A stretch of 64,000 bases of DNA, taken from positions 7,396,366 through 7,460,365 of the forward strand of contig OZ024892.1 in the NCBI GenBank assembly GCA_964017195.1, in the 5' to 3' direction. Shown piece after piece: positions 1-11,011 of the stretch (the stretch's first letter is position 1; each line of letters begins with the position of its first letter). The DNA comes from Siderastrea radians. Taxonomy: Eukaryota; Cnidaria; Anthozoa; Scleractinia; Rhizangiidae. Both the position numbers and the translations under genes were made by a program. The notes under the pieces are model-generated. The model had not been told where the DNA came from. It was given only the letters and a program-made list of their open reading frames with translations, and ran no database searches.

Positions 1-217
1 CGGCTCCTACCGCTTCTCTTTCTATTTGTTACCAGAGTCCAACCCTCATCGTCGTCGTAATCCCGGGAACTTCGGTGGTACGGTTGGCGATCATCGTAGT
101 AGTAATCATGATCTCTATAATATATCGGTTGTAGTAGCGGTCGCAGTCACGCTCCCGTTCGCGAGAGCGCTCGCGCTCGCGGTCTCGCCTCGAACGCTCG
201 CGATCCCGCTCGCGCTC

Positions 218-1383
218 TTACTCCCTCTCACGGTCGCGTTCCTTCTCATGGTTGCGCTCCTCATCTTCCTCTTCCCCTCGGGCTCTCTTAGGTAGACTGC
301 GCCCCCAAGAAGAATCTCTTTCACGTTCTCGCTCGCGGCTCGATTGCGGCTCTACATGTGTCGTGTCAGATTCAGTTTCACGCGGTTTATGTTGACTCTT
401 CTTAGTGGAATCACCCTTCTTCGATTCAGCATTCTTTGATTCACCTGACTCAGCTTTTCTCTGCGGTTTGGATTTAACGGCATTCGCGTAAGAGTCATTT
501 CCTGGAACAACAGGAGTGACATTGGCGCTATACAGGAGAAACGGACAATCAGCAGTGGAATGTGTGGATTCCCGACAAATTGAGCATAGTGTAGGTTCCG
601 TACAGTCTTCAATACGATGACCTGGCAGCTCACAATTAAAACATCGAACCACACGACAAGAATTTGCAAAGTGGTTTTCATCGCCACATCGGCGGCACAC
701 ACGTGGCTGAGTTGGATACGAGAAATAAACCGTCTCGCCAGCAATAAACACAGACGGTGGAATGTGACTTTTCAGTCTCATGCGAGCAGTCCTTATACCA
801 TTAAAAATACCTGACGACAATCTATCTCTCCGGAACGAAAGGACCTTCCCGTAATGAGACAATCTACCGATAACAACCGAATCCGGCATTTCATCCGGCG
901 CCTCGTAAACTTTCACTAGCTCAGTGACATTCTCAGCGTCGCCGAGAAACACTTGGCATCCAGCGATAGTAATATGCGGCAAAGCTAATGTTCCTTAATG
1001 GTCGCAGTTTTAAACGACACAACCCAAGACTTACTAGAAGTCTTGCGCTGGATAGACGTTATGTCATCCACATCAATACCGGCTTCATCAAATGCAAATA
1101 CAATATCACTGCTCGTTACAACGGTGTCAACTTGAAAGGTGACGGATAGCTGCTTTTTCAAAACAGTCACTGGACCATCATTGTTGCACGTGTAACGAGG
1201 AACAATAGTGAACGCAACACCTCTTCCCTCCAAGAACTGCAATGCCTCAGGGTCCTGCATTTCAGCATCTGATTCGGCCCAGGTCGCAGTCGGCGGCGGC
1301 GGCGAAAACAACTCTGGCGTAGGTCCTGGTTGAGTCATTTCCTCGATAAGCTTCTTATCTCCAGTCGACTTTTCACTAGCCAT
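218..1383 (-). pseudogene. Retroelement ORF1 (gag-like), three CCHC zinc knuckles, frameshifted
   Basis: Two overlapping minus-strand frames give one protein. The first (ATG at 1383, end 985) carries an acidic N terminus and an RRM-like fold (segment ending in SWVVSFK). The second (about 980 to 218) continues it with LVKVYEAPDEMPDSVVIGRLSHYG, then three CX2CX4HX4C knuckles (CRRCGDENHF.., CFNCELPGH.., CSICRESTH..), then an Arg/Glu/Asp-rich tail. The two halves are one base register apart, and the tail hits TAA at 218 although the RE/RD repeat goes on in the same frame beyond it, so I read a decayed copy. RRM-like plus CCHC is typical of non-LTR retrotransposon ORF1 proteins that bind element RNA; host ZCCHC3-like proteins look similar. 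The reverse transcriptase would lie at lower coordinates, off the window. Programmed frameshifting is possible but no slippery site stands out. Confidence 0.65.
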
Positions 1384-1416
1384 TTTGCCCTCAGACGGCC
1401 CTCTGATCCTTGCCAA

Positions 1417-3387
1417 AAGGCCTCGTCAGTGCAGTACTGATGCTGGAGCTGAGGTTAGCGGCTATATAGTCACCTCAGACGATCCCACACATGTGGTATC
1501 ATCGTACCACCTGGCATACGGTCCACGCGACTGAAATTGAAATTGACCAATCAGAGCTCAGTACGCGGGGCAAACTGAGTTTTCCTACGTCATAAGGAGA
1601 GAGGACCCCGGGAACGAGGTTGTCGCCTGTTCAGTCGAGCATCGTGTTTGTGTACGTTCGTTTACCAGCAATGTCAGCAATGCCAAGCACACCAGTGATT
1701 CTAGTTAGATTTACATTTATATATATAAATGCAGGCAAACAAGTGCTTCTCTCAATGCAGTTGTAGTTTTGTGAAAGTCAGTTGTCCCATTTTCTACGTT
1801 TAATCATTAAAGAAATTTCGTAAATAAGCGATCTGCTGTAAGCTTAAAAAATTACAGTTCAGTGCGTAGTCTTTTAAGATTTTTTCGTTAAAGTTCGTCT
1901 TTTGAGCAATTCTCATTTCCCAACTGGTTTACATTTTATCCCAAAATTAGATAGTGTGACTATTTTAGACTGGGTCGGTGTTGTTTTTCAGTCCAGTTTA
2001 GTATTCGTCACCGCACATTGGGTTGTTTTGACTGATTGCTAATTTAATTATCCAACAAACTGAAGAGTCGCTCTATCTTCAAGTTTATAGTCTTAGTGTA
2101 AAGCTTTATATGTTTTTTCAGTTGTGGAATATTTTATCAGCTCCCTGTATTGTTATATTTTTCAGCTTCCTCACTTGAAGTGAATGCCATTTCTGTCCTA
2201 ATTTAGAGACTAAAATATTAATTAGAATCGCCGATTCAGTGAGTTTAGTGTAGCATGTTTTGGTGTTTGTTTTGTTTTTAACCTCTAAGCCATTTCAGCG
2301 TGTCTCTAGTTAGAGATCGAAATAAAAAAGTTATTCAAGTAACTATAAGTGAAACAGTTCTCAGCCTAAAGCTATTTTGTCCAAAAATAGACACTTAAAG
2401 CTTCCGAAAAATAGTTTAGGGCGAAGAAGTTGTGCCATTTTCCCTCCATAATTGTGCTTGGAAGCTTCAGAAAAGCTTTCTCGAGTGACTTTTCCCAGTA
2501 AACGGCCTGATGCCTGGGCGATATTATTTTAGCAAAGTTGTTTAATGAATGACAGAAATAAACAGCCAGTGGGCATGCGAATCAGTGAAAAATGCGTACC
2601 AGTACGTATTTAGATTGGAAAGTCTGTCGAGTCGCTGCCGGGAGTAACTGAAGTGAGTTCATTTATTTTTACGTAATAGAGCAACTGTAGTTTCACAAGT
2701 ACTCTTCTTGACCTTAATTAGCTTTTCAAAGAATGCTGCAAAAAGAGCTGTCGGTGAATGTCTTGCTGAAGTCTTATTTTTGAAGGAAAATAAGTCAACT
2801 CTACAGTTTCCTCAGCGGTCCGCATTGTGTTTTTGCGTTTATGTTTTCCCTTGTTGTTTTTCATCATTAAATATGAGCAAGCAACCTACTGAGAAAAATG
2901 GACGAGAAAAATCACTTTGCAACGAACTTAAATTAAGCAGAAATTCCAACAGCGTCACTAAGACACAAATCAAAATTGTTCCGGAGTACCTGATTTCTTA
3001 ATACGACAAAAAACTGTGTAGAAATAGAATTTAAGCAGCTAGCGCTGTGTTCTCAATTAATTTCTTTCATCGTCACGTCGATCGCAAAAAAAAAATTACA
3101 AGCGGTATGTTTTAGTCAGGAAGACTTTCTACTCCGAAATATCAAGACAAAACATAAAAGAAAACACAGTAAAATGAGAGAGAAGCATTTGATAAAAACT
3201 GTCACACATTCATGGCGAGTCAGTACGAAAATCAAGAAGCAATCTAAACAAGAACCGAACAAACTAGCAAGAAAGAAGGAAGGGCGACATTTTTTTGGCT
3301 ATACAACACAAAGTTGACTCTGGTTTACCCTCACTCGTTGTAGCTCTCTGTTCCAAAAGCTCCAAATGTTCTGCTACAAATCGGATG
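1417..3387. other. No convincing gene; TATA-like tract and T-rich DNA
   Basis: Upstream of the CCHC ORF. A TATA-like palindrome (TTTATATATATAAA) lies near 1,710-1,728. A motif reading TGACGTAGGAAAACTC on the minus strand near 1,580 reappears on the plus strand near 4,292, each followed by CCGTATGCCAGG, which suggests two copies of one promoter or element end in opposite orientation. A 43-codon frame from the ATG at 2,873 has no recognisable homology. Confidence 0.3.
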
Positions 3388-3731
3388 CTATCTAAAAGAA
3401 GTTGAATCGCTTCCCAGAAGTTTGAGTGTTGTTTTTACCATTCCGTCCGCAATCTCTAAACCGGCTGAGAACAACTGCGTTTTGTGCCTTGCCTTTAACA
3501 AACTAAGATGATGAATTCTGACGTTCCTCACTACAGTAATCCTGTTTCTGAGCTGCATAGAAATAACCTGTTCAAGTTCAAATTCTGTCTTCAGTTCGAT
3601 TAAACAAGCACATGATGACAGAAACCGTTGTACGAACGGATTACAATCTTGCTCCGCTTCAACTCCCGCAGCCAATGTGGTGAAATCGTACAGCTTCAGT
3701 CCACTTTGAACGATGCTTATAACAATGTTTC
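3388..3731 (-). CDS. Unrecognised open segment, possible exon
   Basis: About 114 codons are open on the minus strand with no ATG at the beginning, so if real it is an internal or terminal exon. The sequence is rich in Leu, Arg and Glu with helical character (for example LIELKTEFELEQVISMQLR) and ends LLGSDSTSFR-stop. I do not recognise a family. No strong acceptor precedes it. It could equally be a relic of a mobile element. Confidence 0.25.
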
Positions 3732-4783
3732 AAGAAAAATCAAACATATACCACATTTAAGAGCCAAAAATTAGTACATTTTTTTCCCAAAACCTGTGCG
3801 ACTTCGTTCACTTCGGTTCGGAGCAGTTTCATTTTGTTTCATTCAGCTTTGCAAAGAAACGCTGCACACTTAGCAAACTTTTGGCGCCTTTTTCGTTCTG
3901 TCATGTGACCGATTCTTGTCCCTTTTTTATCTCTTGCTCATTTTTTCTTTCTGTCTTGATTTTATAACATTTATTGTGGTTGAGTTTTAAATAAAACAAT
4001 TATTCTACTCGGAATTGCTGGATATCGAATAACTATAACCAACTCGCCGCTATGCACCTCGTTGGTTATCTATCATTGCAAAAACCTTACGCTGGACGTA
4101 ACAGCTGACTGCAGACGTTAAAATAGTGACTTTGACTGGAGTAAACGTCTGGCGTTATAAGTTTATACAACTCGCCGACCAACTCGCCCCCGTTGCTTTC
4201 GTGCCCTCTAGCTCGAGTTGGAAACTAGACAATTAGAAAATGACATGATGTAATCCATATCGGAATGTAACCAATGTTATGATGACGGATGATGACGTAG
4301 GAAAACTCGGTTTTCACTGCCGCTAGCACTGCGGGCGCAAGCTCCGTATGCCAGGCATGTCATAGTGCTCAAACTAGTAAACTAGTGAGTTACGCATGCG
4401 CGCTAGCGACAATGGTACACTCCAGATAGAGTGCTCAATTTGGACGTGAAAGCAGACGGTATTTTTTTTTAATTTTTCAAGAATTTTATTGAGTTAACCA
4501 AAGTTAAAAATGTTTACAGATTGCGCCTAGGTAGTTAGGCAAAATACACTAGTCAGAGCTAAATAAATGTCCGTAAGGACCGCTGATCATAGGTACAAAT
4601 AACATTGTGAACCAGGTGGTGTGCGTGCTACGACCGCAATGCACGCTGGTATTTGTTTCGGTTTCGCATCATTTGCTCATGGCGGCCATCGCGTGAGGAT
4701 CTCTTGTGAACGCCAAAATTACTTCTTTCCGTTCAAAATAACGTAGCTTTTGTGACTTTTGCGATGGATATCCTAGTTTTGAC
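3732..4783. other. No gene seen
   Basis: AT-rich sequence with a TGACGTAGGAAAACTC motif at 4,292 that repeats, inverted, near 1,580. No coding signal or RNA gene recognised. Confidence 0.3.
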
Positions 4784-4897
4784 ATGTTGTCGATCTTAGG
4801 AATCAAAGATTTCCTCAGACTTCAGTGCGTGGAGTTTAAAATATCGGTTTTCTGTGGCGCGACGCCTCGACGGGACTTGCATGCATTTAAGCCCGAG
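4784..4897 (+). CDS. Possible 5' exon, unrecognised
   Basis: A short plus-strand frame starting MLSILGIKDFLRL runs into DLHAFKPE and a strong splice donor (GAG|GTAAGA) near 4,897-4,898. The frame continues through the donor, but the downstream residues look random. No family recognised and no partner exon assigned; the Tudor-like exon at 15.4 kb needs a phase-1 donor, and this one is phase 0 in this frame. Confidence 0.2.
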
Positions 4898-5579
4898 GTA
4901 AGAATCATGATTGTAAACAAATATTTAGATAAGAAACCTATATTTAAACACGATGTAGGATGTAAGCTTAAATTTAATGATGTAATGTTCGCAAGAGGGC
5001 TGCCCTTTAGCTTCATTAACCACTACGAATAAGTATATCGTATCTTGAATTGAAACAAGGGAAACATATTTTTCACATGTTGATGTTATGGTACGTGTCC
5101 TGATTTATTTTGTATTACTTAGACTAAGCATTAAAGCTAGCAATCTTCGTAATTGCTTAGCTTTTGTTTCTAATTTCTAATTCTTGATTTCGCAAAGTAT
5201 TCGAGGAATTATATCTTTCAAAAGTTATATATTTTTTTTCTCTCATAATGACAGTATCTAGCAACATCGAAGAAAGTTCTGGTTTTACGACACTTCAAAT
5301 GTTCAACAAAGATACTTCCTGCAACAAACTACGATTTCAGTTTACAGTTATTCAGTTAGATTTATAAAAAAATGCTGTGTTCTTGTAAATTAGTTTGATA
5401 TCATTGTTCGGGTTTGATTTTGATCCAAAAACATATCACTAAGGCAAATTAAAAATATTTGTCTACTGGGGTGAAGTAAATCAGTGGTAGTCTAAACAGC
5501 AAATCTATCAGCTGAGTTTTATTTATTAGCACTTTTAATCTGGCTACATACCTTGCAATGTAGGCTTGATTACCAGCTG

Positions 5580-5760
5580 CCATTAGGGAAATAAGCTCCC
5601 CTGGATCTGGTTCGAAGGATGACTGGGGGTGTTTTGTGTTATCGAGCAAGACACTTATAATCTCACAAGTGACTCTCTCAGCTATACTAGGGCAACCCGG
5701 CTAATGTAATGCAAGGGGTAATCAGTGATGGACTAGCTTCCAGGGCTGCTAAGCTGCAAT
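5580..5760 (+). repeat. Diverged SINE body fragment
   Basis: The stretch GCAAGACACTTATAATCTCA.. and the following GACTCTCTCAGC..GGGTAATCAGTGATGGACTA align, with many differences, to the body of the tRNA-derived SINE at 6.34 kb. No tRNA head is recognisable here. Confidence 0.5.
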
Positions 5761-6339
5761 GGTGTAGGCCAAGTGCAGTCTTTTTCACAATTTTAAATAA
5801 TTGCTGGATGCTTGAAAATTGTTGAAGGTATTTGTCTACCATGCTGTCAACCAATGTTTATGTCTGACCTAGCCAGTGTAATTTTGAACCAACCACAGTT
5901 ATTTGCAAAACAGCTCGTACTTTAACTTTTGTGAAAATTGCACTGGAAGCCCTCCTCCTGCTACTGTTGAGTGTATACAGACTGTGATAGTTTGCTTCGC
6001 TTTATTACTGCTACTTCACTTATTACAGAACTGGTTTATAATCAAGTTATTTTTTGTTCTTTATTCAGAGATATTACACTGCAACAGCAGTTGAATATAA
6101 AATGCACAGGTCTGGAGGATAACAGTACTTTGGAGACAGAATTTTTTTTCTCCAAGGGAAGCTTCGCAATCAAGAATAAACCAACTAGATAAAGCAACAC
6201 ATCAAGTGACAACCTATTCAGATACATTTAAATATCTTTCCTTAAGGTTGCTGAATTTGTATAAATAAAACATTGTGAAAGAAACACTACATGTCATTTC
6301 ATAACAATAATAATATTTCCATAGTGTCTTGATAATTTG

Positions 6340-6665
6340 AGGGCGGCATGGTTGACTAATGGTTAGTGCGCTGGACTCTGAAATTGAGCAGTCCGGGTTC
6401 AAACCATGGCCAGGGTAATTGGGGTAATTGTGTTGTGTTTTTAGACAAGACACTTTACTCTCATAGTGCCTCTCTCCACCCAGGTGTGTAAATGGGTACT
6501 GGCAAGTTTACTGCTGTGGGGTAACCCTGCGATAGACTAACATCCCATCCAGCAGGGAGAGGGGGGGGGGGGGGAGAGAATACTCCTAGTCTCTTCAAGC
6601 TATTGAAACTGGTATAAGCTCCCGCCTGATGGGACACTAGGCTGGAATACAGACTTGAAAAGTTG
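6340..6665 (+). mobile_element. tRNA-derived SINE
   Basis: The head has an RNA polymerase III A box (TGGTTGACTAATGGTTAGTG) and a B box (GGGTTCAAACC) at tRNA-like spacing within 6,347-6,425. The body continues with GACAAGACACTTTACTCTCA, CCACCCAGGTGTGTAAATGG and a run of 18 G near 6,557, and ends near 6,660 without a clear poly-A tail. It is too degenerate around the anticodon arm for a functional tRNA. SINEs carry no protein and depend on LINE machinery. Confidence 0.75.
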
Positions 6666-7819
6666 ACATCAAATGAGTAGGAGGCAGGTCTTATTTTTAC
6701 CAAGCTCGACAAATTAAATGAAATACTTTTGGTCAAACAGCTTGAAGCCTGTGTCAGAGACAAACTAAACACCAGGGTTTTGCTCTTCAGTGATGCAGGC
6801 TAACCACTTGCAAAATAATGAATAAAACCCATTTGAACCTCATTAAGTTTCGAACCATTTATTGAACTTCTCACCTTTCCACAACAGGTGATTTGCTGTG
6901 CATAAAGTCTCCACTAATGAGTTGTTGTGGAATCACTTTTTTGTTACAACAGATGCAATAAAACATTTCAAAGTGACCTTCAGTGCATGGGTAATCAAAA
7001 TGATAGTATGAAGCTCTAATGATGCCAATTATGGACATCAGTAAACCCATTTATCATGCTAGAGCCTGGAACAGGCTATATAGGCCCACTCGGGTAGAAG
7101 CAATTCATGCAGCAGAAATAGCAGTTTGTTATCTTCCCAGTCCCCTAAATAAACTAGAAAAGACTGAAAAGTTATTTTGGGTGTTCTAAAGGTACTATAA
7201 TTCAACTGTGACATGAGAATCAGTACAGTACAAACAAATAATTCGCTGGCTTCTTCAGTAAACCAGTGCTCTTTCGACGTCCATCTTGATCATCTACGGG
7301 AACTTATTCTTCTAAATTGGATTCTCCTAGTCCCAAAGAACACATAATTAAATCATTTTCAAGGAAACTGTATAACTCCCAAAAACAGTGGAAGATCGTG
7401 GAATGAAAGTGCTTAACTCGACGCATGAAACTTCAAAAGTACAGACGGTTAACACTCAAAAAAGGGACATTTTCGTTTAGTCGAAACGGCGTAGATCGAC
7501 TGGTGCATACTGGTGCATTATGTTTCCCATATTGGAAAATTTCTAAGCTTTTGATTTATTATAATTTTACGCCAAGCACCACTAGCTGAAAGCCGTGTTA
7601 GACAAAAACTTCCGACCTACTAGACGAAGAGAAAAATCGGCCATTTTACCTTGTTCGAGAAATGTCAAAATGTACCATGATAAGCTCTAAATGTAAGAAC
7701 TTCGACGCCAAAACCTTACTTTACTATTCCCGAACTTTCCAAATCTAATATTGTAGCAGAAAAAAGGCCAGCGAAAGTTGTGCAAACGATGATCAAACTC
7801 ACCCGAAAAACCGCTCGCA
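6666..7819. other. No gene seen
   Basis: AT-rich sequence with only short shadow frames; no repeat or RNA gene recognised. Confidence 0.3.
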
Positions 7820-8131
7820 TCACAACAAAATTCCGCCATGTTGGAAATTCATCAAAATAATGCATTGCGGTCTTAGTGCGCACACCACCTGATTGTGAAC
7901 AGTCCACAACTTGATAAAATCAGGGCGCGCTGTGAAATTGAAAGCGGTCCACACACGAGTGCGAATTCGGCTCTTGATTTTCGCGATAATGGTATCAACA
8001 CTAAGGCGTTTAGATTCGAAAGTTGCTAAGTTCCTAGCACTCCACACCTCATTAAGTGCAAGTTTACAAAGAAATGCTGCGAGCTTGTTTGCTTCGTGAT
8101 TTTTATTTGGTTTCTTTGGTCTTTGTTGCAC
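7820..8131 (-). pseudogene. LINE ORF2 C-terminal fragment
   Basis: A 103-codon minus-strand frame contains LNEVWSARNLATFESKRL followed by DTIIAKIKSRIRTRVW. This W-x2-RN-x3-F pattern with a downstream basic helix resembles the segment after the reverse transcriptase domain in Tx1/L1-like non-LTR retrotransposons. No reverse transcriptase motifs are present, so only the 3' end of an element appears to survive. The call rests on this pattern alone. Confidence 0.4.
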
Positions 8132-9110
8132 TGTAGATTACAAGGGAAAGTAAAAATCACGGAGGAATGCATTGCGCATTACTTTGAATATATTAGCATT
8201 TACTTGCCAACTGTGAATATGTAACGCAAGGTTTTCCGTCGGTCCATTCGTCCTCTTTAACGTTAAATCTAAAAGTGTTCCAGTGAATCAATGTTAATAA
8301 GACTTAATACTAAAATTGGTCACATCGTCAAGCACGCGTGTTTAATGTTGAAAAAAAATCTATCGAGCCGTTCTTAAGATTTTCGCAAAAGCGCTCAAAT
8401 TCAAAAATTACCACAAAATGATTACGTGAATGATCTTAGAAAAACAATTTGTTCTAGAGATCGCGGACACCAGCTTCCACAAAACTTTCTAGGCATAAAA
8501 TACTAAGTGAAAGACACATTTTAACACTACTTTCTAGCCATTTCATCAAAACATTGATTATTTTTCCGTGCATCTACTATTACTATGCAAAAACTAAGGT
8601 TGAAAGTGTTTTTGCGATTTACTTCAAAACAAACATACAGAATTTTTTGTTCTTGTATATTTTGTTTGCCATACACTACAGTTTAAGATGTTGGTATTTG
8701 CTTTTCAAAGTGAAATCTGGATCGCGCAAAATTTCAATGTAACTGTTTTCGAGGATTTTTGTTTATCGTTGTCATGGAAATATCGATTTTCAAAAAATGT
8801 AAACCACGCTAAAGTTCAATCCAAAACCAACAAGTAGGGCAAATTTCACGTTGATCTGACAAGGAGAAGACTGTCTAAGAGCCTATTCAAAAAGTGAGGT
8901 ATGGTCCCAAAAAAACTGTATCGAAACACCTTAAGTGATGATTTATTAAATGTCATCATCAAACCAGCTTAGGACCCTGTTGCAAAGCCAGTGTGACTAT
9001 TAGTGAACACATGCAACCCAGGAATTTAAGTTGATCTTTTCTCTTAGTTAGAGTTTCATTGCACTTCGAAGAGTTCTTGATTAGTTACGGTAATTGGACT
9101 AAGTGCAGCA
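8132..9110. other. No gene seen
   Basis: AT-rich; no coding, RNA or clear repeat structure recognised. Confidence 0.3.
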
Positions 9111-9204
9111 CAATTCAGGGAGTAACTGGGCGAGTTACTTTAAATCAGCCGAAAGCGTAGCGCGAGGACGATTTGAAATTACGAGCAAGATTACCCCTGA
9201 ATTG
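9111..9204. repeat. Palindromic MITE-like repeat, about 94 bp
   Basis: The left end CAATTCAGGGAGTAACTGGG is the imperfect inverse of the right end TTACCCCTGAATTG, with a GC-rich centre. Short fold-back repeats of this kind are non-autonomous DNA-transposon derivatives. No target duplication is clear. Confidence 0.5.
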
Positions 9205-9558
9205 TACAATACGAAGTACAGTTAATCCTATCTATAACAAAAAATGCGAGATTAGAAAATCTATGTGCCCTTCAGGGATATATTTTTGATTATCAGTTTT
9301 GCAAGCAGTGGAGAAACGGCTATAAAAAGAACCCATTCCAGTGCACCTGATTGATGCGCGCGCAACGTAGTTGTCCGATTACAGCTATCCAATTACAAAA
9401 AGTTCTTGCTATTAATAGAAACGATTAATACAATAACCTAACTTTAACATTTAATGCTTTCAAGGTCCTCAGAAGAGGTTATTTTTAATAAAGGGGTAAG
9501 TTAGTGATTTTAAGAAACTGTGGTAATTTGTTGGTGGAAAAGTAAAAAACAGAAATTG

Positions 9559-9731
9559 GGGTTTATCAACCAAGTCGATTTGGTAAATTAGCCACCGGAA
9601 AGAAATGACAAAACTGAGGTTTGAGTGTTAAATAGCTCATTTGCTCTAATGAATAGCTAACACTCAAAATGTCAACTTTTGAATTAGTTTGTGGTGGCTA
9701 ATTTACCATGTCAAACTAGTTGATGAATCCC
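9559..9731. repeat. Palindromic MITE-like repeat, about 173 bp
   Basis: The arms GGTAAATTAGCCACC and GGTGGCTAATTTACC are exact inverses. Outer parts GGGTTTATCAAC and GTTGATGAATCCC pair with one indel, and inner GAGTGTTA pairs with TAACACTC. The whole unit folds on itself and has no coding capacity. Confidence 0.6.
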
Positions 9732-11011
9732 GATTTTGCAAATCATTTTGTTGCATTGTTATCTTGCATTTTAACAAATAGGACTAAATATACTTATTCA
9801 AATCAAACTATGTATCAACCAGTCTGCAAACTTTTTATTTTCTCCTTTTCATGTCTGCAAACAATTTATTTGGGGTTTTTGGATTTTTCAAACAATTTTT
9901 TCAGGATTTTTTATCCCCCCCCCCCTCCAAAAAAAGTAATGGTCCGTCCCTAAGAAGGGTAAACAGAGGAACATAAATCAGAACAATAAATGCGAGCTAA
10001 TCTTGAGATCGTGACTCAGCTGACAGCTGGTCGGGTTAAGCATTTGCAGAGGAGTGTGGCTATTGTTAATTTGCAACCAAAGTCTGAAACATTGCGAGAT
10101 GAATTCACGGAGGTTTGGTTTATTACAACCAAGAAACGGCACAAATTTCACCATTCAAACGCTCTTGAAGGCTTGCGTGAACCCAAACGTAAAAAGTTTT
10201 ACTACATATGAACCAAGTTTTATGATGAGATTCTGCATGGAACTCCTAACCCCTTGTTCTCGAAACGATCATTAACGTGTGCTAAGATGTTTTAATCTTT
10301 GAAGGCCTACCGAGGCTAAAGGAAAAATAAGTAAAAAATTCACATGCCGCACTGGATACGTCTGTTACCTGAGGAGGACAATTGCAAGGTGTTCCGTTTG
10401 TTCCGTTATCACCTTTCGTCCCAGTATCTCCCTTCCCGCCTTTTTTTAAACCCTAATGTTACCTCCTACTGCTACGGAACTTTAGTTAGAAAATTGCAAT
10501 CAGACGGTCTGGATGGGGGGGGGGGGGTTCAAATGTCAGTTGTCAGTTAAAATATTGGCCATTTGTCAGTTGTCAGTTAAATTTTTGGTCATTTGTCAGT
10601 TGTCAGTTAATTGACTGTTAATAGTTAACTATGTGACTAAATTATTTCTTTCTGACCCAAAATCTAGCTAAAAAGGAACATATAACGTAAATTATTTCAT
10701 TAATTCGAAAATTGATACATTAACGACTTATTTTTATCAGATTTGGAGTGAAAATCATTGCAAGTGTTTCTATCATTGCTCTCCTCCACACAAACTTGTG
10801 CTTGCCCGTGCGCTACATTCCTTTCTAACCACTAAGATGATCAAAACTTACCTTCAAAATATTGAAAAGTAGCCGTGATCGTAACAAAGGCAAACAAATA
10901 TAGGTTAAGTTCTTTATTACGATAAATTTGATTGGGTTCTGTTTGGCAATGCCTCGATGGTGATTGGCATGGATGAAATAACCGGAAAGAATAATTGCAC
11001 TCGGGCTAACA

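Noticed and set aside
6347..6425. tRNA gene
   Set aside because: A and B boxes are present, but the arms do not pair as a cloverleaf and a SINE body follows.
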